Positions 43,401 to 57,199 are shown, counted from the stretch's first letter. The stretch: 64,000 nt of DNA from Cenococcum geophilum 1.58 (GCA_001692895.1 KV748236.1:372241-436240), one strand, 5' to 3'. Program-made: numbers and translations. The notes: generated from the sequence alone by a model not told the origin.

Positions 43401-45398
43401 AAAAATAAAGTATTTATAGGAATAATATGGAAAGTAATATGCCCTAATAGGGTTTGGACCCTAATTGTGCTAAAAGAGATTATAGTACCCTTACTAAAAC
43501 AAATTATATATTGGCCTGCCGTTAAATAGTTAATTTAAACAAAGCTATTAAGCTGCTAAAGGGCTTAAACTTAAGGTTCTTCTACTATAAATACTCCTAC
43601 GGCTCTAGTATCTGGTATAATACTATAAAAGACATTTACTAAGTATTTATTATTAAAGGAGAACATAGAGCTCTCCTTTAGCTTATTAAAGATATCTAAC
43701 TTTATAATAGAATAGAGTATAGATTAGTTATTAAGAACAGTAATAGTTTATATACTATTTACCTTGCCATACTTAATAAAGTATTGGTTAGGTAAGTAGT
43801 CCTTAATTTCTATATCTATAAGGAGCTGTTTAGCCTTATTAACCTTACCTTTAAGACCTTTTACGCCTTTATATTAAACTAGGAAGCTTTAAAAGTAGGC
43901 TATAGTAACCTTATAATTTTTAACGTTTTTTATACTCTAGCAAAACTTATTATATACCTTCTTTTATTTATTTAGAGAATGCTTAGTTAACTAGTAATTT
44001 GGTTTCTTATAAACATAGCACTTTTTTTAGAAATTACTTTAAAATAAACCTTTATAAGGACCTCTACCTTTACCTTATAATTATTAATTATACCCTTTAC
44101 TATATTACCTACTACGGCTACTATATATTTAATTAGTCTAGTTATAATTATATTAGTTAGGCGGGTTAATTAAAATAAGTTAAAGTTAGGCATTAAATTG
44201 CTATCCTTTTTAAGAGCGTAGAGTAGTGTTAATAAAAGATCTTAATTAAGTATATATACCTTTATAAGTATTTATAGGATTAAAAAATGTAAGGTTATAT
44301 TCTTTAACACCTTAGTATATATTAATAACTTAGTTATATAAGCTAAAATCCTCTTAATATAATTTAGATAAACTATACTAAATTATTTAAAGTTAATTAA
44401 AGAGCTTTTAAAGATAATTAAGCCGAGGGATACTTAGGTTTATAGCAATAATCCTTAAAAAGGTAACCTCTCTCTATTCTAATATATACTGCTATTTATT
44501 CTCTTTTATTTTAAAGTGGCATCTTAACTTATATATTATGCGGTTAAAATTATATCCTTTTCCTACTAAATGATTATAATAGAAGGTACTAGCTTGGCCC
44601 TTAAGCATAACAGAATAGGCGTTATAGTATTAATTAGACTTTATTTCTACCTTTTAGTAATAGTTATAGAAGATATATAGTTTTAAATTAAGAACATTAT
44701 ATAATTTCCTACTAAACTTCTTCTCTTAATCTAAATAGAGCTTTATAAGCTCTATACGTAATTTTAAACTACCTTTAATTTAAGATTAAGATAAAGGAGG
44801 TAGGGGTTGTATTATAAGCTATAGTGGGGATATAGGTCTAATTAGTGGAGTCTAAAGGTTATTAAATTGCGAAGCAATAGGATCTTATACCTGCTTTTAT
44901 TAGGGTATAGTATCTAATATTAAAGTTATAGGTTAAATTGGATACAGAGTTAAAGGTAGAGGTAGATTTATCTCTAGTATATTACTTAGATTCTATCGTA
45001 AGTTAAGCTTCCTTATAGTGCGCAATTGGTACTTAATCTCTTATAGAGTCTATTTATGCTCTTCTTTTACATTAATAACTTACTCCTAAATATTATCTTT
45101 AATAGTACCCTCGTCTATAGGTATAAACACTTCATACTCCCATAAGAAGTTATAAAAGTTTTATATAATATCCTTTTTTTATAGGAGTTTATGTTCCCTT
45201 TATCTATCTAATAAAGTCCTCCCTTATACAGTACTATAGCATAGTGTTATTATATTCGCTATCTTTATAATATACTATACGGTATAGTAAGAATCTATTT
45301 AAGTCTTGCTAATTAATATCTTTAAGGTTAGTTATATTGGTGTTCTATATCTCTAGGTTAATGTCGTCCTTATACTTCTTTAGGTAGGCTAACGCCAT
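40470..45398 (-). pseudogene. Copia-C2 Gag-Pol polyprotein, degraded
   Basis: Starts with an intact ATG at 45398 (MALAYLKKYKDDI), the residue lost in Copia-C1, and runs on the minus strand through the same Gag, protease, integrase, reverse transcriptase and RNase H order to about 40470. Damage is the same kind: TAA/TAG at Gln/Trp positions and Asp to Asn changes. Short open frames on the plus strand here (for example 41305-41544) are antisense to RT. The exact stop is not resolved. Confidence 0.88.
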
Positions 45399-45707
45399 AA
45401 TAGCTATTATTAAAGGTTATTTAACGCGTTTTAGACATTAACTTAGGACCTTAGGTTTAGTAACACTTCTAACCTAAAGTACTTAACTAAATCTTTATAA
45501 ACGCGGTTATTCTACGTAATAAACGCAACTTAGTATCTCCTAGTACTTAGTAACACTTCTATTACTAGTTTTCCGCAAGTTTAAGGTGGTATAATATCGC
45601 CGGGATCTATTCTATATAAGCGTATATAGCACCCCTATATAAGACTGTCTCTTCTATTTAAAAACCTAGCTGCTCTATAGTTAACTATATATTTAACCAC
45701 TAATTAG

Positions 45708-45873
45708 TATTAGTTATATAAGGTGACTCACCAATAACAACTACTCGAGTAGGTTATAGTAATGTTAGTTAATAAAGCTTATTGATTGGAATGAGGAAGG
45801 GCGAGGAGCTTAAGACTCCTCGCCACGCTAGTGCCGCGGCGTTATGTAATGACCGCTTGCCTTATTCCCGACA
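45708..45873 (-). repeat. 5' LTR of Copia-C2
   Basis: 166 bp, TATTAGTTATATAAGG to TTATTCCCGACA on the plus strand, followed by ATAAA. Confidence 0.93.
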
Positions 45874-45878
45874 ATAAA

Positions 45879-46887
45879 ATAAAATAGTTATAAGCAGTAA
45901 TAGCGTTATAAAATAATATTTAAACAAATAAATATTAAATATTAATAAGTTTAACAATATTAAAAAGTGAATTAGTTACATAGTAACCGCGTTTAATATT
46001 CGCGAATATTATAGAAGGTCTTAGCATTATGCGTTGCCAAGATAGACACCGCCAAGCAATATATAGACGCTAGTATATATATTTATAAGCCAATATCGTA
46101 TTTATATCGCTTTATAACGATAAGTATATCACGATAAGCTTATAAATAACGTTATTATTAGAAGCCCTAGAGGACCGGACCTGTCCTATATATATATTAA
46201 TCTACTATCCTAATAAAATAAGAGCAATAACTCACCTTCTAATACACAATGTATTGCTTTAGGAGTTATTATACTAAGAGCTTTATAAGTTCTTAAGAAT
46301 TAGAATTAATTTACAATAGCATAAATAGGATATTTAAAATTAATTAGACGCCTTAAAAGTATAAGATAAAGCTATACGGCTTACCGTATTATAATTAAAC
46401 TTTACTTACTATAAACTACAAACTACCGTCTACTTATGCCACTAGTGTCGTGACTGTCTAATTCTTAACTACTCCAACTATAAAGTTGCAGACTTGAAGC
46501 TAGTGTGTCTAACAGTTAGCTAGCTGCGAGCTTCAGCTTTTATAGCTAACTAACTACGTCAATTAAACCGCTCGCTGTCCGCTAACTGCAAGGTAAGGTA
46601 CGCTAATTGTTACACTATTAGCTAGCTGTCCTAATTAGGAAAGTACTATAGACTTTATAGTGTTTTATTGCTAATTTTTAGCAGCATCTCTCTATACAAA
46701 TATTAACGTTATCCAATTAAATTTAACCCTAATTTACCTAATATAGTATTTAAATATAGCTAAATTCGTCCTACGTACCTATAGAGGGTTAAAAAGGTAA
46801 AACGTTTAATAATAACATTAGTGGTAAGGTTAAAAAAAAGCATTAGTAAGGGCTCTGGAGGCTCTATTTCTATATTAAATTTAATTA
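45879..46887. other. Anonymous sequence left of Heli-A copy 2
   Basis: No protein or terminal repeat recognised. 46430-46640 is less TpA-rich than its surroundings and contains several TAGCTAGCTG/CTAACTAAC inverted strings. By position, its right edge should be the other side of the hAT element interrupted by the Helitron, but I could not verify a hAT terminus here. Confidence 0.4.
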
Positions 46888-46900
46888 AATAATATACGGA

Positions 46901-46918
46901 ACGTTAATCCCCTAACGT
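46901..46918 (-). other. Terminal hairpin of Heli-A copy 2
   Basis: ACGTTA-ATCCCC-TAACGT. Compared with copy 1 both sides of one base pair have changed (G to A and C to T), leaving the stem intact. Confidence 0.6.
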
Positions 46919-47061
46919 AAATTTTAACCTAAGTTTATAAATAATAAGCTAATTAATTTTAGAGCTTTATTATATAGACTTTAATTAATATATATAGAGA
47001 TAAGGTTTTCTAGGGGGAGACCCCCTAGGACCCCCCTATATAGACCTTTTGCTTAATTTAG

Positions 47062-47720
47062 AAGTAGTAGTAAGATTAAGGCGCCTTAGTTACTGCTAGG
47101 TAAAGATCTACTATAGTGACCGAGGCGCCCTACTTAAGTTAGGCTTAAGGATTATATTGGTCACGAATCTAGTATATATTTAGACTGCAGAGCTTTAATA
47201 TAAAGCCCTCTACGTAGGATCTAATATAGTAGATTATAATTCCAATTTAAAGCTTTATATACTAAATATTTTTAATACCTAATAACTAAATCGCTGTATA
47301 GCTAGAATTAAAGTAAGTCTACTACCCTAACTTAATTAAATACGTATATAGAAAGAGATATAACTATATACAGAGACCTCTAACATAATTAAGTAACCAC
47401 GTTATTGCCCACCCAGTTTAGACGTACAATAACGTAATAGCTCGGCAATAATATAATAGCTCGGCGCCGAGTAATAGGAGGGGGGAGAAGGGGGAGGAGA
47501 TTAGGGGTGGCTCGGCCACTGCAAGAAGGTCGTAATATTAGTATAGTATTAAACTTTAAAAATTATGTCCCAGGAGCTTAATTAACGACCCCTATATAAA
47601 ACGTTAATAACGTTTAATTATAGAGCTTTAAACTAGTAGATTTTCTAGGAATGCCTATTATAAATAGCTTTAAGTATAAAATCTAGAATATTTAGTAGTA
47701 GTATGAGTGTGGGATGGGGG
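47062..47720. other. Extra 660-bp segment in Heli-A copy 2
   Basis: Copy 1 has AATTTAG directly joined to TATATATTTGCG (about 830-850); copy 2 has about 660 bp between these points. The segment includes GGCGCC-flanked 40 bp near 47080-47128, a CTCGGCGCCGAG palindrome near 47462 and a G-rich stretch (GGAGGGGGGAGAAGGGGGAG). No TSD, TIR or protein is evident. It may be an insertion here or a deletion in copy 1. Confidence 0.6.
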
Positions 47721-47780
47721 TACATATTTGCATTCCCAAATATCGTTATATAATATAATTTTTGGGTAATAAAAACCGCC

Positions 47781-48515
47781 GTTAATATTACTTAACTAAT
47801 ATCTACCAGAGGTTCCTCCGTCCTTTCTATCTCCTCTCTTACCCGTCTCCTTGTTTGATACTATTTATATCGCCATATTAACTAATAAATCCCTTAGTAG
47901 AGAATAGGGAGGGGTATTAAAGCGCCTCTAGCTCTTATAAGGAAGAAGAAAGAAGAAGAAAAGAAGGTATAGAGGAGGGAGTATTTATAAATAGGAGGAG
48001 GCCTATAAACGGGAGATTAGGCAGCCATAATATAGATATTAACGTTATACGACTAATACCTACTGGACGTCCTTCTATCCTTCCTATCTCCTCCCTTACC
48101 CGTCTCCTTATTAGATACTGTTTATATCGCCACGTCGACTAATAGATCCCTTAATGGGGACTAGGGAGGAGTATTAGAGCACCTCTAGCTCTTATAAGAA
48201 AGAAGAAAAGAAAAAAGGAAGGTGTAGAGGAGGAAGTATTTATAGATAGGAAAAGGCCTATAAGTATAGAAGATTAGGCAGCCATAATATAGCTAGTAAT
48301 ATTACTTAACTAACATATACCAGAGGCTCCTCCGTCCTTTCTATTCTCTCTCGCTCGTCTCGTTATCCGATGCTATTTATATTACTATATTAACTAATAG
48401 ATCCCTTAGTAGGGACTAGGGAGGAGTATTAGAGCACCTCTAGCTCTTATAAGGAAGAAGAAAAAAGAAGAGAGGAAGGTATAGAAAAGGGAGTATTTAT
48501 AGATGGGAGGAGGCC
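47781..48515. repeat. Tandem repeat of Heli-A copy 2, three units of about 255 bp
   Basis: Units start near 47781, 48034 and 48291. The same unit as 885-1875, which has four. Confidence 0.85.
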
Positions 48516-48649
48516 CTATAAGCACGTGATTTAGTAAGTACTAATAGTACGAGATTCTCGTACAAGATAGGCTTAATTACTTACTAAAATACAGGGTATC
48601 TCTACCACTATAGTGGCTACTATAGTGGTAGAGACGCCTTAAATATTTA

Positions 48650-49100
48650 ATATAACTAACTACTAAGGCTATTAATAAGTAAAAGGTAGGCTACCGATAT
48701 AGTGCGAACGATGTAGTTATTAATATCGTTTATAGCCTATTTTTGCTTCTAGTATACGCGTAGATCGTCCTTATATCTAGCGTAGAGCTAGTTATAAGCA
48801 GTAAGCTAGTTTGGGTCTAGCTTTGCTATTAATATAGCCGTAGGTAGTATATCCCTTAGTATAGGCCGACTTAGTAGTTCTAGCTTTAAAAGATCGTCTT
48901 TCTTCTTAGATAGGTCGATATACTGCTATACCTTATTAGTTTTAGCTATATCTTAGATAATAAAGAATCATTAAATCTAATTAGATGGCTTATTAAGGAT
49001 AAGGTTAATTTTTAATTCGGTAAAGGTCGTTATTTTTAAAATTTAATAGGTTAGAAAGGGTCTAGGTTAGAGTCTAGCTAGCATCTTAGTAAAACCTTAT
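48650..49100 (-). pseudogene. Copia Gag-like fragment inside Heli-A copy 2
   Basis: Counterpart of 1980-2440, at the same place between the Rep/helicase gene and the tandem repeats and similarly ended. More TpA changes than copy 1. Its presence in both copies dates the fragment to before the Helitron's spread. Confidence 0.55.
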
Positions 49101-49654
49101 TTAGACATTCCAAACTTTTAATTTAATTCATTAGTTTAGATTACCAAAATCTAAAATTTTATTACGGGGAACGTAATTAATAACCCCTACTAACAGCTCT
49201 AACTACGTCTAATTTTTAATTTATAAATTGGCAGATTTATAGGTAATAGTTATTATAAGTAGCTCCAGGTGTAGTATATATAAAATCTTAACTATAGTAT
49301 AGAGAAGTCGTGGCTGCTAATATACGGTCCTAAGTATTCTTAAAGGTTATATAACTTCTTACATAAACAACATTTCCGCCCTTTAAAAAAATTCTAAAAA
49401 TTCTAAAAATTAATTAACGCTACAGATAGCAGCAATATTAATCCGGTAGTACTACTAATTCTCCCTATATACTATTATATGTATATCTAATAGCTCTAGA
49501 AGCGGTAAAAAGGTAGGACAGATAGGGGGGTTAAAATTTAAAAAAATTGGATTTTGCAGTTAAGCTATTTAAAAATTAAAAACTAAGACAAATGCTATAT
49601 TCTCCGCTTACCTCCGAGCCAGTACATAATTTCCTATTTAGGAAAAGTCGTTTA

Positions 49655-50079
49655 TATAACGGAACCTTGTAGTAAGAACTACGGTAGGCTTGTTATTAGG
49701 CTAGGTATATAGGTAATATAAGTATAGAGGTCAACAAGTAATAACAACTAGTGGAGTGGTTGCCCAATAGATTAACTCTAATTATATTCTAAGAATCACT
49801 ACAAGGAAGGAACTATCTAGGTAGGGATTATAGTCCTTTAAATACACAACCGTACTCCTATAAAATCCTTCTTATATATAGTATACGTGTACTCTATCTA
49901 CACTATTACAGATTATATAGATTATATAAATTATACAGATTATATTATATAACCTTAGTTACCATTCCTTATTATATAGCTCCATCAGTTCCATCCTAGA
50001 CCGTACTTAAATTAACTAACTAGCTTCTTCTAACTCCTCTCCTAGTAGTTATAATATTGTACTTAAAGCGTCCGTAACA
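49655..50079 (-). repeat. 3' LTR of Gyp-A
   Basis: 425 bp, TATAACGGAACC to GCGTCCGTAACA on the plus strand; the first dinucleotide was TG before mutation. Confidence 0.95.
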
Positions 50080-50096
50080 CCATCTCCCTCCTCTTT
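50080..50096 (-). promoter_or_regulatory. Polypurine tract of Gyp-A
   Basis: AAAGAGGAGGGAGATGG (minus strand) directly precedes the 3' LTR. Confidence 0.7.
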
Positions 50097-50589
50097 ATCT
50101 TCGTCCTTAAAGATTTAAAACATCTCTAAGTTATTTACTAGAGGTATAATATCTATCTAATTAATTTAGTTAATATCGTTACTTATTATACCTAAAGCAA
50201 TTTCTTCTTCTTCAACCATTTGTCGTACTTACACTATTACTGCGATATTATCTCTAGGTAAGATTATACTATCTCTATATTCTTATTGTTTAAAAGAGGG
50301 GTTAGTCTATATTACGTTAGCGAACCCATCTTCGCAACAACCGTCCTCTTACTTAGAGTGCACTAAAGCGAATATTTATTCGTCCTATAACGTTTGCTCT
50401 ATCTCTAATACTAAATATATACAACCTATTACTTTTAATAGTCGTCTGGTTCCCTAATTAATTTATCTTAGGGTTTTATATTTAATCTGCTACTACATAG
50501 CTAGATAATAAACTGTCTATTACCTTAGCGGAACTACGCCGTTCCTAAAATACTAAACAGGAGGCTGTTAATACTCAGCAACGGGCCCT

Positions 50590-53500
50590 TAAGTCTTATT
50601 TAGCGGCATCCACTTAGTTAATCCGTCTTAAAAAAGTACGTAAGAAGGTTTATTCTAAGGAGTGGAAACTTATAGAATAAGGTTTATAGGAACTTAGTAA
50701 TAAAAGAACGGATTCTCCTCTAATAGAAAAGGAAATAGATCCAAGTAGTTCGGCAACTACTCTTCTTAGGTCCCCCTTAGGTAACTTATTCTTTAGCAAT
50801 TCTTCTTTATTAATACTACCTAACCTAATCTCTTCTAATACTCCTATACCTTTCCTATAATATTCTTTAAATTCTCTAGTAGTTCCTAGGTAGTTTTAGT
50901 ATAGCCTATCTACTTAACCTCATACCATATTTTATTGTTAACGTCCTTATAACTAACAATCTTTAAAACTTACTATTTATCTTCTTCCTATCCTCTATAC
51001 ATGTCTGCTTTATAGACTAGTAGCTTAACATTTCCGTATACTAGCTCTAGCATCACGATATGCTATATAGGGTAGATCTTCATTTTAGCTAGTAGGTCTA
51101 ACTTAAACATAACTGGTAAAATTCTTTATATAATTTTAAAAGGTCCTAGTCTAACATAGTCCAACTTCTTACTTAGTCGTTAACTCTTAAAATTTTTGTA
51201 TAGTAGCTATACTTTATCTCCCTCCTTAAGATCTAGTCCCTTAGATCTCTTAGCGTTATAGTACTTTTTTATTTTCTCTTATACTTTCTTTACTAATTCT
51301 ATAAGGTCTATATAAAGATTCATTAATATCTTTATTCTTTCTTTAGTTCTGCTACTTGTTTTCTTTACTTACTATAATAACAACAATATTCTTAGCTCGT
51401 ATCCGTAATTCGCCTTAAATAGTAATATACCTATTCCTTCTTAAGGTGTTATATTATATATAAACTATATAACTAGTAATAGCAATACCTAATTATTTTA
51501 TGCATAATTAATATAATGCCTTAGATACTGCTCTAGCGTCTAATTTAATCTTTCTATCTAACTATCTGTCTGCAGATAATATACAGTAGAAGTTACTACT
51601 CTAACTCCTTACTCTGCTAAAAACACTTCCTAGAATGCTGCTATAAATCTTAAATCCCTATTTAATATAATCTTACTTAGTACTCTATATCTTATAAATA
51701 CTTCTTTTATATAGATTCTAGCGACATCTTCCGCTAATATTTCCTCTATATATACTATAAAGTATCCCTACTTTATAAGCTTATCTACTATTACTAGGAT
51801 CGCGTTATAGTCCTATCTAGTAATAGAATCTCTTAACTTTAGTAACTTAACAATAAAGTCCCACGATATAACCTCCTATAGTCTCTCTAGTATTTTAATA
51901 GGTTATAGCCCTCTATATAGCTTATACCTTATTAGTTTATTTCTCTAGCAATCTAGACACTCCTTTATTACTTTTCTTACAATATTTTAGATTCTATCAA
52001 TAATATATTCCTCCTGGAGTCTCAACACTAAGCCTATAGCTCTATTATGTCCTTAAGTTAATCCCTTATAGAAATCTTCCATAAATTGCTCTACTATGCT
52101 TCTTAGGATATACTTTACTTCTCAGTTTTCGTATATATCCGCCTATAGATCTTCTAGTTATATCTCTAGAATTCTTTATACCTAAAAGCTTTCTAGTATC
52201 TTATAAATCTTTTCCAGTTCTTCCTAAGTTGCTATAATTTTTAGATAATTATATCTAATTAGTCCGTCTATATCTTTTCGCAGTAAAGCCCCTAATAGCT
52301 TTTCATTATTTTATAGTTTAGCCTCTTGACTTAGAGCATCTGCTTACGTATTATCTATACCTTTAGTATACTAAATCTTAAAATAGTATTCTGCAAGCAT
52401 CTCTGCCCATCTAACCTATCTTTAATTAAGTTCCTTTATCGTTAGGAATCCTATTAGGTTCTTATAATCCATCTTAACTATAAATAGTTTCTCTATACCT
52501 TGTAAGAATACTCTCTATTCCTTTAATACTGTAATTATACCTAACAACTCCTTATTATAGATGTCATAGTTTAATTCTAGTAGTATTATCTTTCAACTAT
52601 AGTATGCTACTGGGTGCCATCTATCTTAATGCCTTTGCATAAAGTATACCCCTAGTGTATAGTCCAATATATTTATTTTTACAACCGTCTCTAATCCAGG
52701 TTAATAGATCTTAAGAACTAGCTCCTAAGTAAATAACTCTTTAACCTTTTTAAAGAGTTCTCTCTATTCCTCTCCCTATGCCTATAGTTCCTCTTTCTTT
52801 ATTAACCGCGTAAATAGCTTAATATCCTTTAACTATTACGCTATAAACCTTCTACAGTAATTGCAAAACCCTAGAAACAATCTTAACTATATAACGTTCT
52901 CTAGTTTTTACCAATTTACTATAGCCTTAATCTTCTTTAGATCTATACTAAGTAGGCCTAGTTTAATAATAAATCTAATAAAATCGGTTTTCCTTATAAA
53001 GAACTCGCATTTCTTAATTACTACTAGCATCTATTCTTCTTATAGTTTCTTTAAAACCCATTTAACATATTCTCTATATTCTTCCTTATTTATTAAGTAG
53101 ATAATAATATTATCGAGATATACTATAACAAATTTATCCAAGTATTCTCCTAATATATTATTAATACGCTTTTAGAACGTTGCTAGTACATTTATAAGCC
53201 CAAATTGCATAACTAATGGTTTATATAGTCCTTCCTTTAACCTAAAAACTGCCTTCCATTTATCGCCTTCCTTAATCCTAATCTAATAGTACGCCTATCT
53301 TAGATCTATCTTTATAAAGATTTACACGTTGCCTATCCTATCTTAGATTTCGCTAATTAAGGGTAAAGGATACCTATCCTTTCTAGTAATGCTGTTTAAC
53401 TATCTATAGTCGATACATAGCCTTAGTTTACTATTCTTCTTTAGTATAAATAGTACTAAATAACCTACTAATAACTGCGATAGTCTAATATATCCTTTCC

Positions 53501-56500
53501 GTAAGTTCTCCTAAATAAACTCCTTTAGTGCTCTACCTTCTTCTTTAGTAAGCTTATAGATTAAAAAGAACCTTAAACTTATTCCTAGTTCTAATTCTAT
53601 CTTATAGTCCTATACTATATACTCTAACAGCTTTTCACTTTCTAGTAACCATAATTTCTTACCATACTTATAGTATCTCTTTAGTATATAACTTAAGCCT
53701 CGCTCGGTCTCTTCATATATCGCTCCAACTTAGTACTATACTATCTTAGCCTATTATCGCAATTTGCGGCATTAAGTATCCTTAATATCGACCTAACCTA
53801 TAATCTAATCGATTCTTAGATTATATTCCTGTAACTAAGGCATCCCTAGTACTGCCTTATCCCGTCCCAATAGTAGGATATTAAAAGACATTTCAATCTG
53901 TCTCCCTTTAATAGTTATTTAAATAGGTCCTGTTTTAAGATTAATAATCCCTCCTCCGTAGGCTATTAGATCTCCTAAAATTATAACTAATAGGTAAGGT
54001 TACTCCTTCTACCTATAAGGTAGTCCCATTCTCTTAACTACTGTTAGTAAAATATAGTTCTACGTTACTCTACTATCTATTAGCGCTTCAAACTGCTAAT
54101 CTTACTATTTAACTTATAAATTTAAGTATTGTCCTTAAATTCCTTTAAGGGTCTAAGGCTCTACTACTAGCTCCCTCTAGTCCTATAGGCCTCTACTTTT
54201 CCTAACTATTAGCTGCTTAATCCTTATATACTTAGCTTATCTCTTAGCCAATACCTAGTTTATTTTTTATCTTTAATATGCTATAGACACGTATTCTCTA
54301 GGCATTCCTACTACTATCGTCCGTCTAAGTATTCTTTTGTAAGGAATCTTCCTAGTTAAAGTATTAAACTTCCTTCCTCTTAAACCTCTACTAGATGCCA
54401 TCTATACATATATTTGGCATTCCTATACTATTACTTATCTATTATCTAATATATTCTTATAGGGTATTTCTAATTCTTTTCCTTTGGATTCTTATATATC
54501 TCGTATATATTATCCACGTATGCAATCTATAATAGCGTATAGTATACCAGGTGCTTTAGGTTAACTCTTAGCTTATCTTCGCTCTTAAGTTTAAACCTTT
54601 ATCGCGCTAATCTAAATATTATAACTTTATTTACAGGTACCAAGATACGCCTTTTACTTCTCTAGTCCTCTAAACGCTCCTCTAGATCCTTTAACGTTAT
54701 AATTAAGGCTCCTTTAATATAAGTCATAGCCTTCTCTATAATTAGGTGGTCTTAAATAACTTTTTCATCCAACTATATATAGAAATCTTCCCACTTATTG
54801 TTATGCCTCTGCCTATACCACTTTTAGTACAGCTACTAAAGTATATACGGCTTATCCGTAAGGAAGTATCTTCTTATTACTGCGTTATAACAGCCCTTTA
54901 TATATCGTTCCTCGAACCTAGTTAGGATCCCTAAATCCTCTTTATCTTCTAGTTCGGTAAGCCACTTAGCTCTTAGTATACCTACCCTAGGCCTATTAGT
55001 AATTCTTTATACTAGTGCTCTATCCCTTATACGTCCTAATATACTAAATCTTTTATCTAGTTTCTGTTCTTACTATACAATAATTCTTTACCTAAATTCT
55101 TCTATAGTTTTTTTTAGTTTGCGCCTTACGCCTAGATCTTTAAAGTCTTCTTACTTTTTAATCCTAGTATTAACATTCCGATCTTTAGTCCGAATACTAT
55201 ATTCTATTAGTAAATCCTCTAGGTTTATATATTCGTCTCTTAATCTAATTACTGTTTACGCTATAGATTCTCTAATCTATAAAGAAGCCTCTTACCTCTT
55301 ATTTATGGGTGTCCTTATTTACACTCCAAATTCTTAACCCCTTTAGATTCTTAGTCCTGCGCTTACTTCTATCTTAAGTCTTACTTTAGCCTTAGTCCAA
55401 CTAGGCTTATTTAATATTCTTATCTTATCTTAAGAATCTTAAATCTTACTTATTTTATCTTAAGAGTCTTATACCTTTAGGAAACTTCGTCCTAAACTTA
55501 TTTATATGTTACTAAACTAAGCCGTTGCTCTACTCTATCGGTTATTATCTATTATAGGTCCTTAAGCTTACCTCATCTCGTCTTAAGAATCTTAGTCATC
55601 TCTTATCTTATCTTAAGAATCTTAAGCCTTTGGCCTTCTGCCTTTATTAAGTGCCGAAGTAGTTCGCTGTCCTACTTCTCTTACGTCTTATAAAGCAATA
55701 GACATTATATCTAGTAGGGTTTTAATCCCTACTAATATTCCCTATTCTATAGTGGAATTATTTTCTACCTCTATTATAATATCTTAGAGGTCCGTATACT
55801 CCTAGTAAGCTACCCTTATTACCTCGTCGTTACGGAATATTTCGCCTATATTAAATTTATCGTCCTTAATATCCGATCTGCAAACTGGTTCGTTAGTTCC
55901 TCTGTATCCTATAGGTACTAGCTCCTATAGCCAATAGCTTATACTATACTTAGCGTCCTTATAAATTCGGTATACGTTATTATAATAAAACGCAAAACTT
56001 TTAATTAAACACTCTTTTATTTCTTATAGCATATTGTTATCCCTCTATATATATATATTGTCTGCTAGTCTTGTGCCTTTTACTATATAGTAACCTTACC
56101 TACTTCTACAGTCTCTAACGTAATAACCCTATTTTCCGCAATTTATACAAACTCCCTCTTTAAACCATTTTTCTTGCTATAGAGTCCGCCTAAATGTCTT
56201 CTACTGCTAAGATCCCTAGTTTAGCCTCTACTCCTTAGACCTTTAATTACTTAATCTTTATCCTCTAGGTTTCTATAGTTTTTTACTCCATCTTTTATAG
56301 GCTTCTTTAATACCACTTAGGTCTATTAGCTCTACGCTATACTATAATTTCTAACTTGGCTTTAGTTGTTATATACTTTGCGCCTTATATAACTATAAAA
56401 CTCTATTCTAACCTTTCTTAGCCTATTCCCTTTAGTAGATCTAATTATTAATCTTAATCACTTAATCTATTAGTTCCCTTAGGGTATCCGCATCTTCTAT

Positions 56501-57154
56501 TAGGATAATCGCGTCCTAGACTTTAGCCTTAAGTCCTTATTTATACTGTGCTATAAGCGCCCTATTATTCCACTCTACTTATATCGCTAACGTCTAGAAC
56601 TACGTTATATACTTTATTACTAAGGTTCGTTATATAATATCTTAGAGTTTTCTTTCCGCCGTAGTTACTGCCTCTAGGTCTCTAAATATTTATATAAGTC
56701 GTTCCACAAATCCATTTTAGCTTAAGAACATAAACCGTACCTCTTGGTTTATAGTCGTTATTCTATTTACCTAGATTTCCGTAAGGTAAAGTTTAAACCA
56801 TTTAAGTGCCCTTCCTATTAAGAACAGTCCTGCATACGCTATTTAATCCATAGGTGTTACTAGTTTTGCTCCCTCTTATATAACCTTAAAGTACATCTAT
56901 ATAAGGAATCCTTTAAGCTTTAATCTCTCTCCTAAGTACCTTTTAATCGATAGTAACTTAACCTTTGCTGCGCCTATTCTATTAATTCTATTTTCCAACG
57001 TCACATTATTTTCTATTAACTGGTTAACTATCACTTATAGTTATCCGACCGTTATAGGTTGCTATAAGTTAGTATCTGCTATACTAGTATCGTTACCTAA
57101 CCTTAAAGTAGTTGCCGCCGTCAATAGCGTTATAGCTGGTGCTTTTGGTGGCAT
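50590..57154 (-). pseudogene. Gyp-A Gag and Pol, degraded
   Basis: Gag starts at the ATG at 57154 (MPPKAPAITLL) and reaches a zinc knuckle CINCGK-GYYVRDC at about 56152, in frame, with the His changed to Tyr. Pol is one base back relative to Gag (a -1 shift, normal for many gypsy elements, though an indel cannot be excluded). RT shows LCIDYR and NSITRKDRYPLPLI near 53400, then KFVIVYLDNIII near 53130 (YLDD changed to YLDN). In the same frame, near 50985-50850, KIVSYKDVNNKIWYEVK is followed by GYTKTT and ELLENLKNI with TAG stops at two expected Trp positions. The pattern is that of a chromodomain, as in chromoviruses that target heterochromatin. Confidence 0.87.
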
Positions 57155-57199
57155 ATTGTTTGACTCTCTATATTTAATACCGTAACTAGGTAGTAATTA

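Larger units (their letters stand above)
40033..45873 (-). mobile_element. Copia-C2: full-length Ty1/copia retrotransposon, inverted copy
   Basis: 166-bp LTRs at 40033-40198 and 45708-45873 with ATAAA on both outer sides (40028-40032, 45874-45878). Minus-strand gag-pol matches Copia-C1. About 217 bp shorter than C1. The purine run AAAAGAAGAG precedes the 3' LTR on the minus strand. Confidence 0.95.

Noticed and set aside
52861..55337. Plus-strand frames of 79 and 72 codons (52861-53100 and 55119-55337)
   Set aside because: Antisense to Gyp-A pol and gag on the minus strand.
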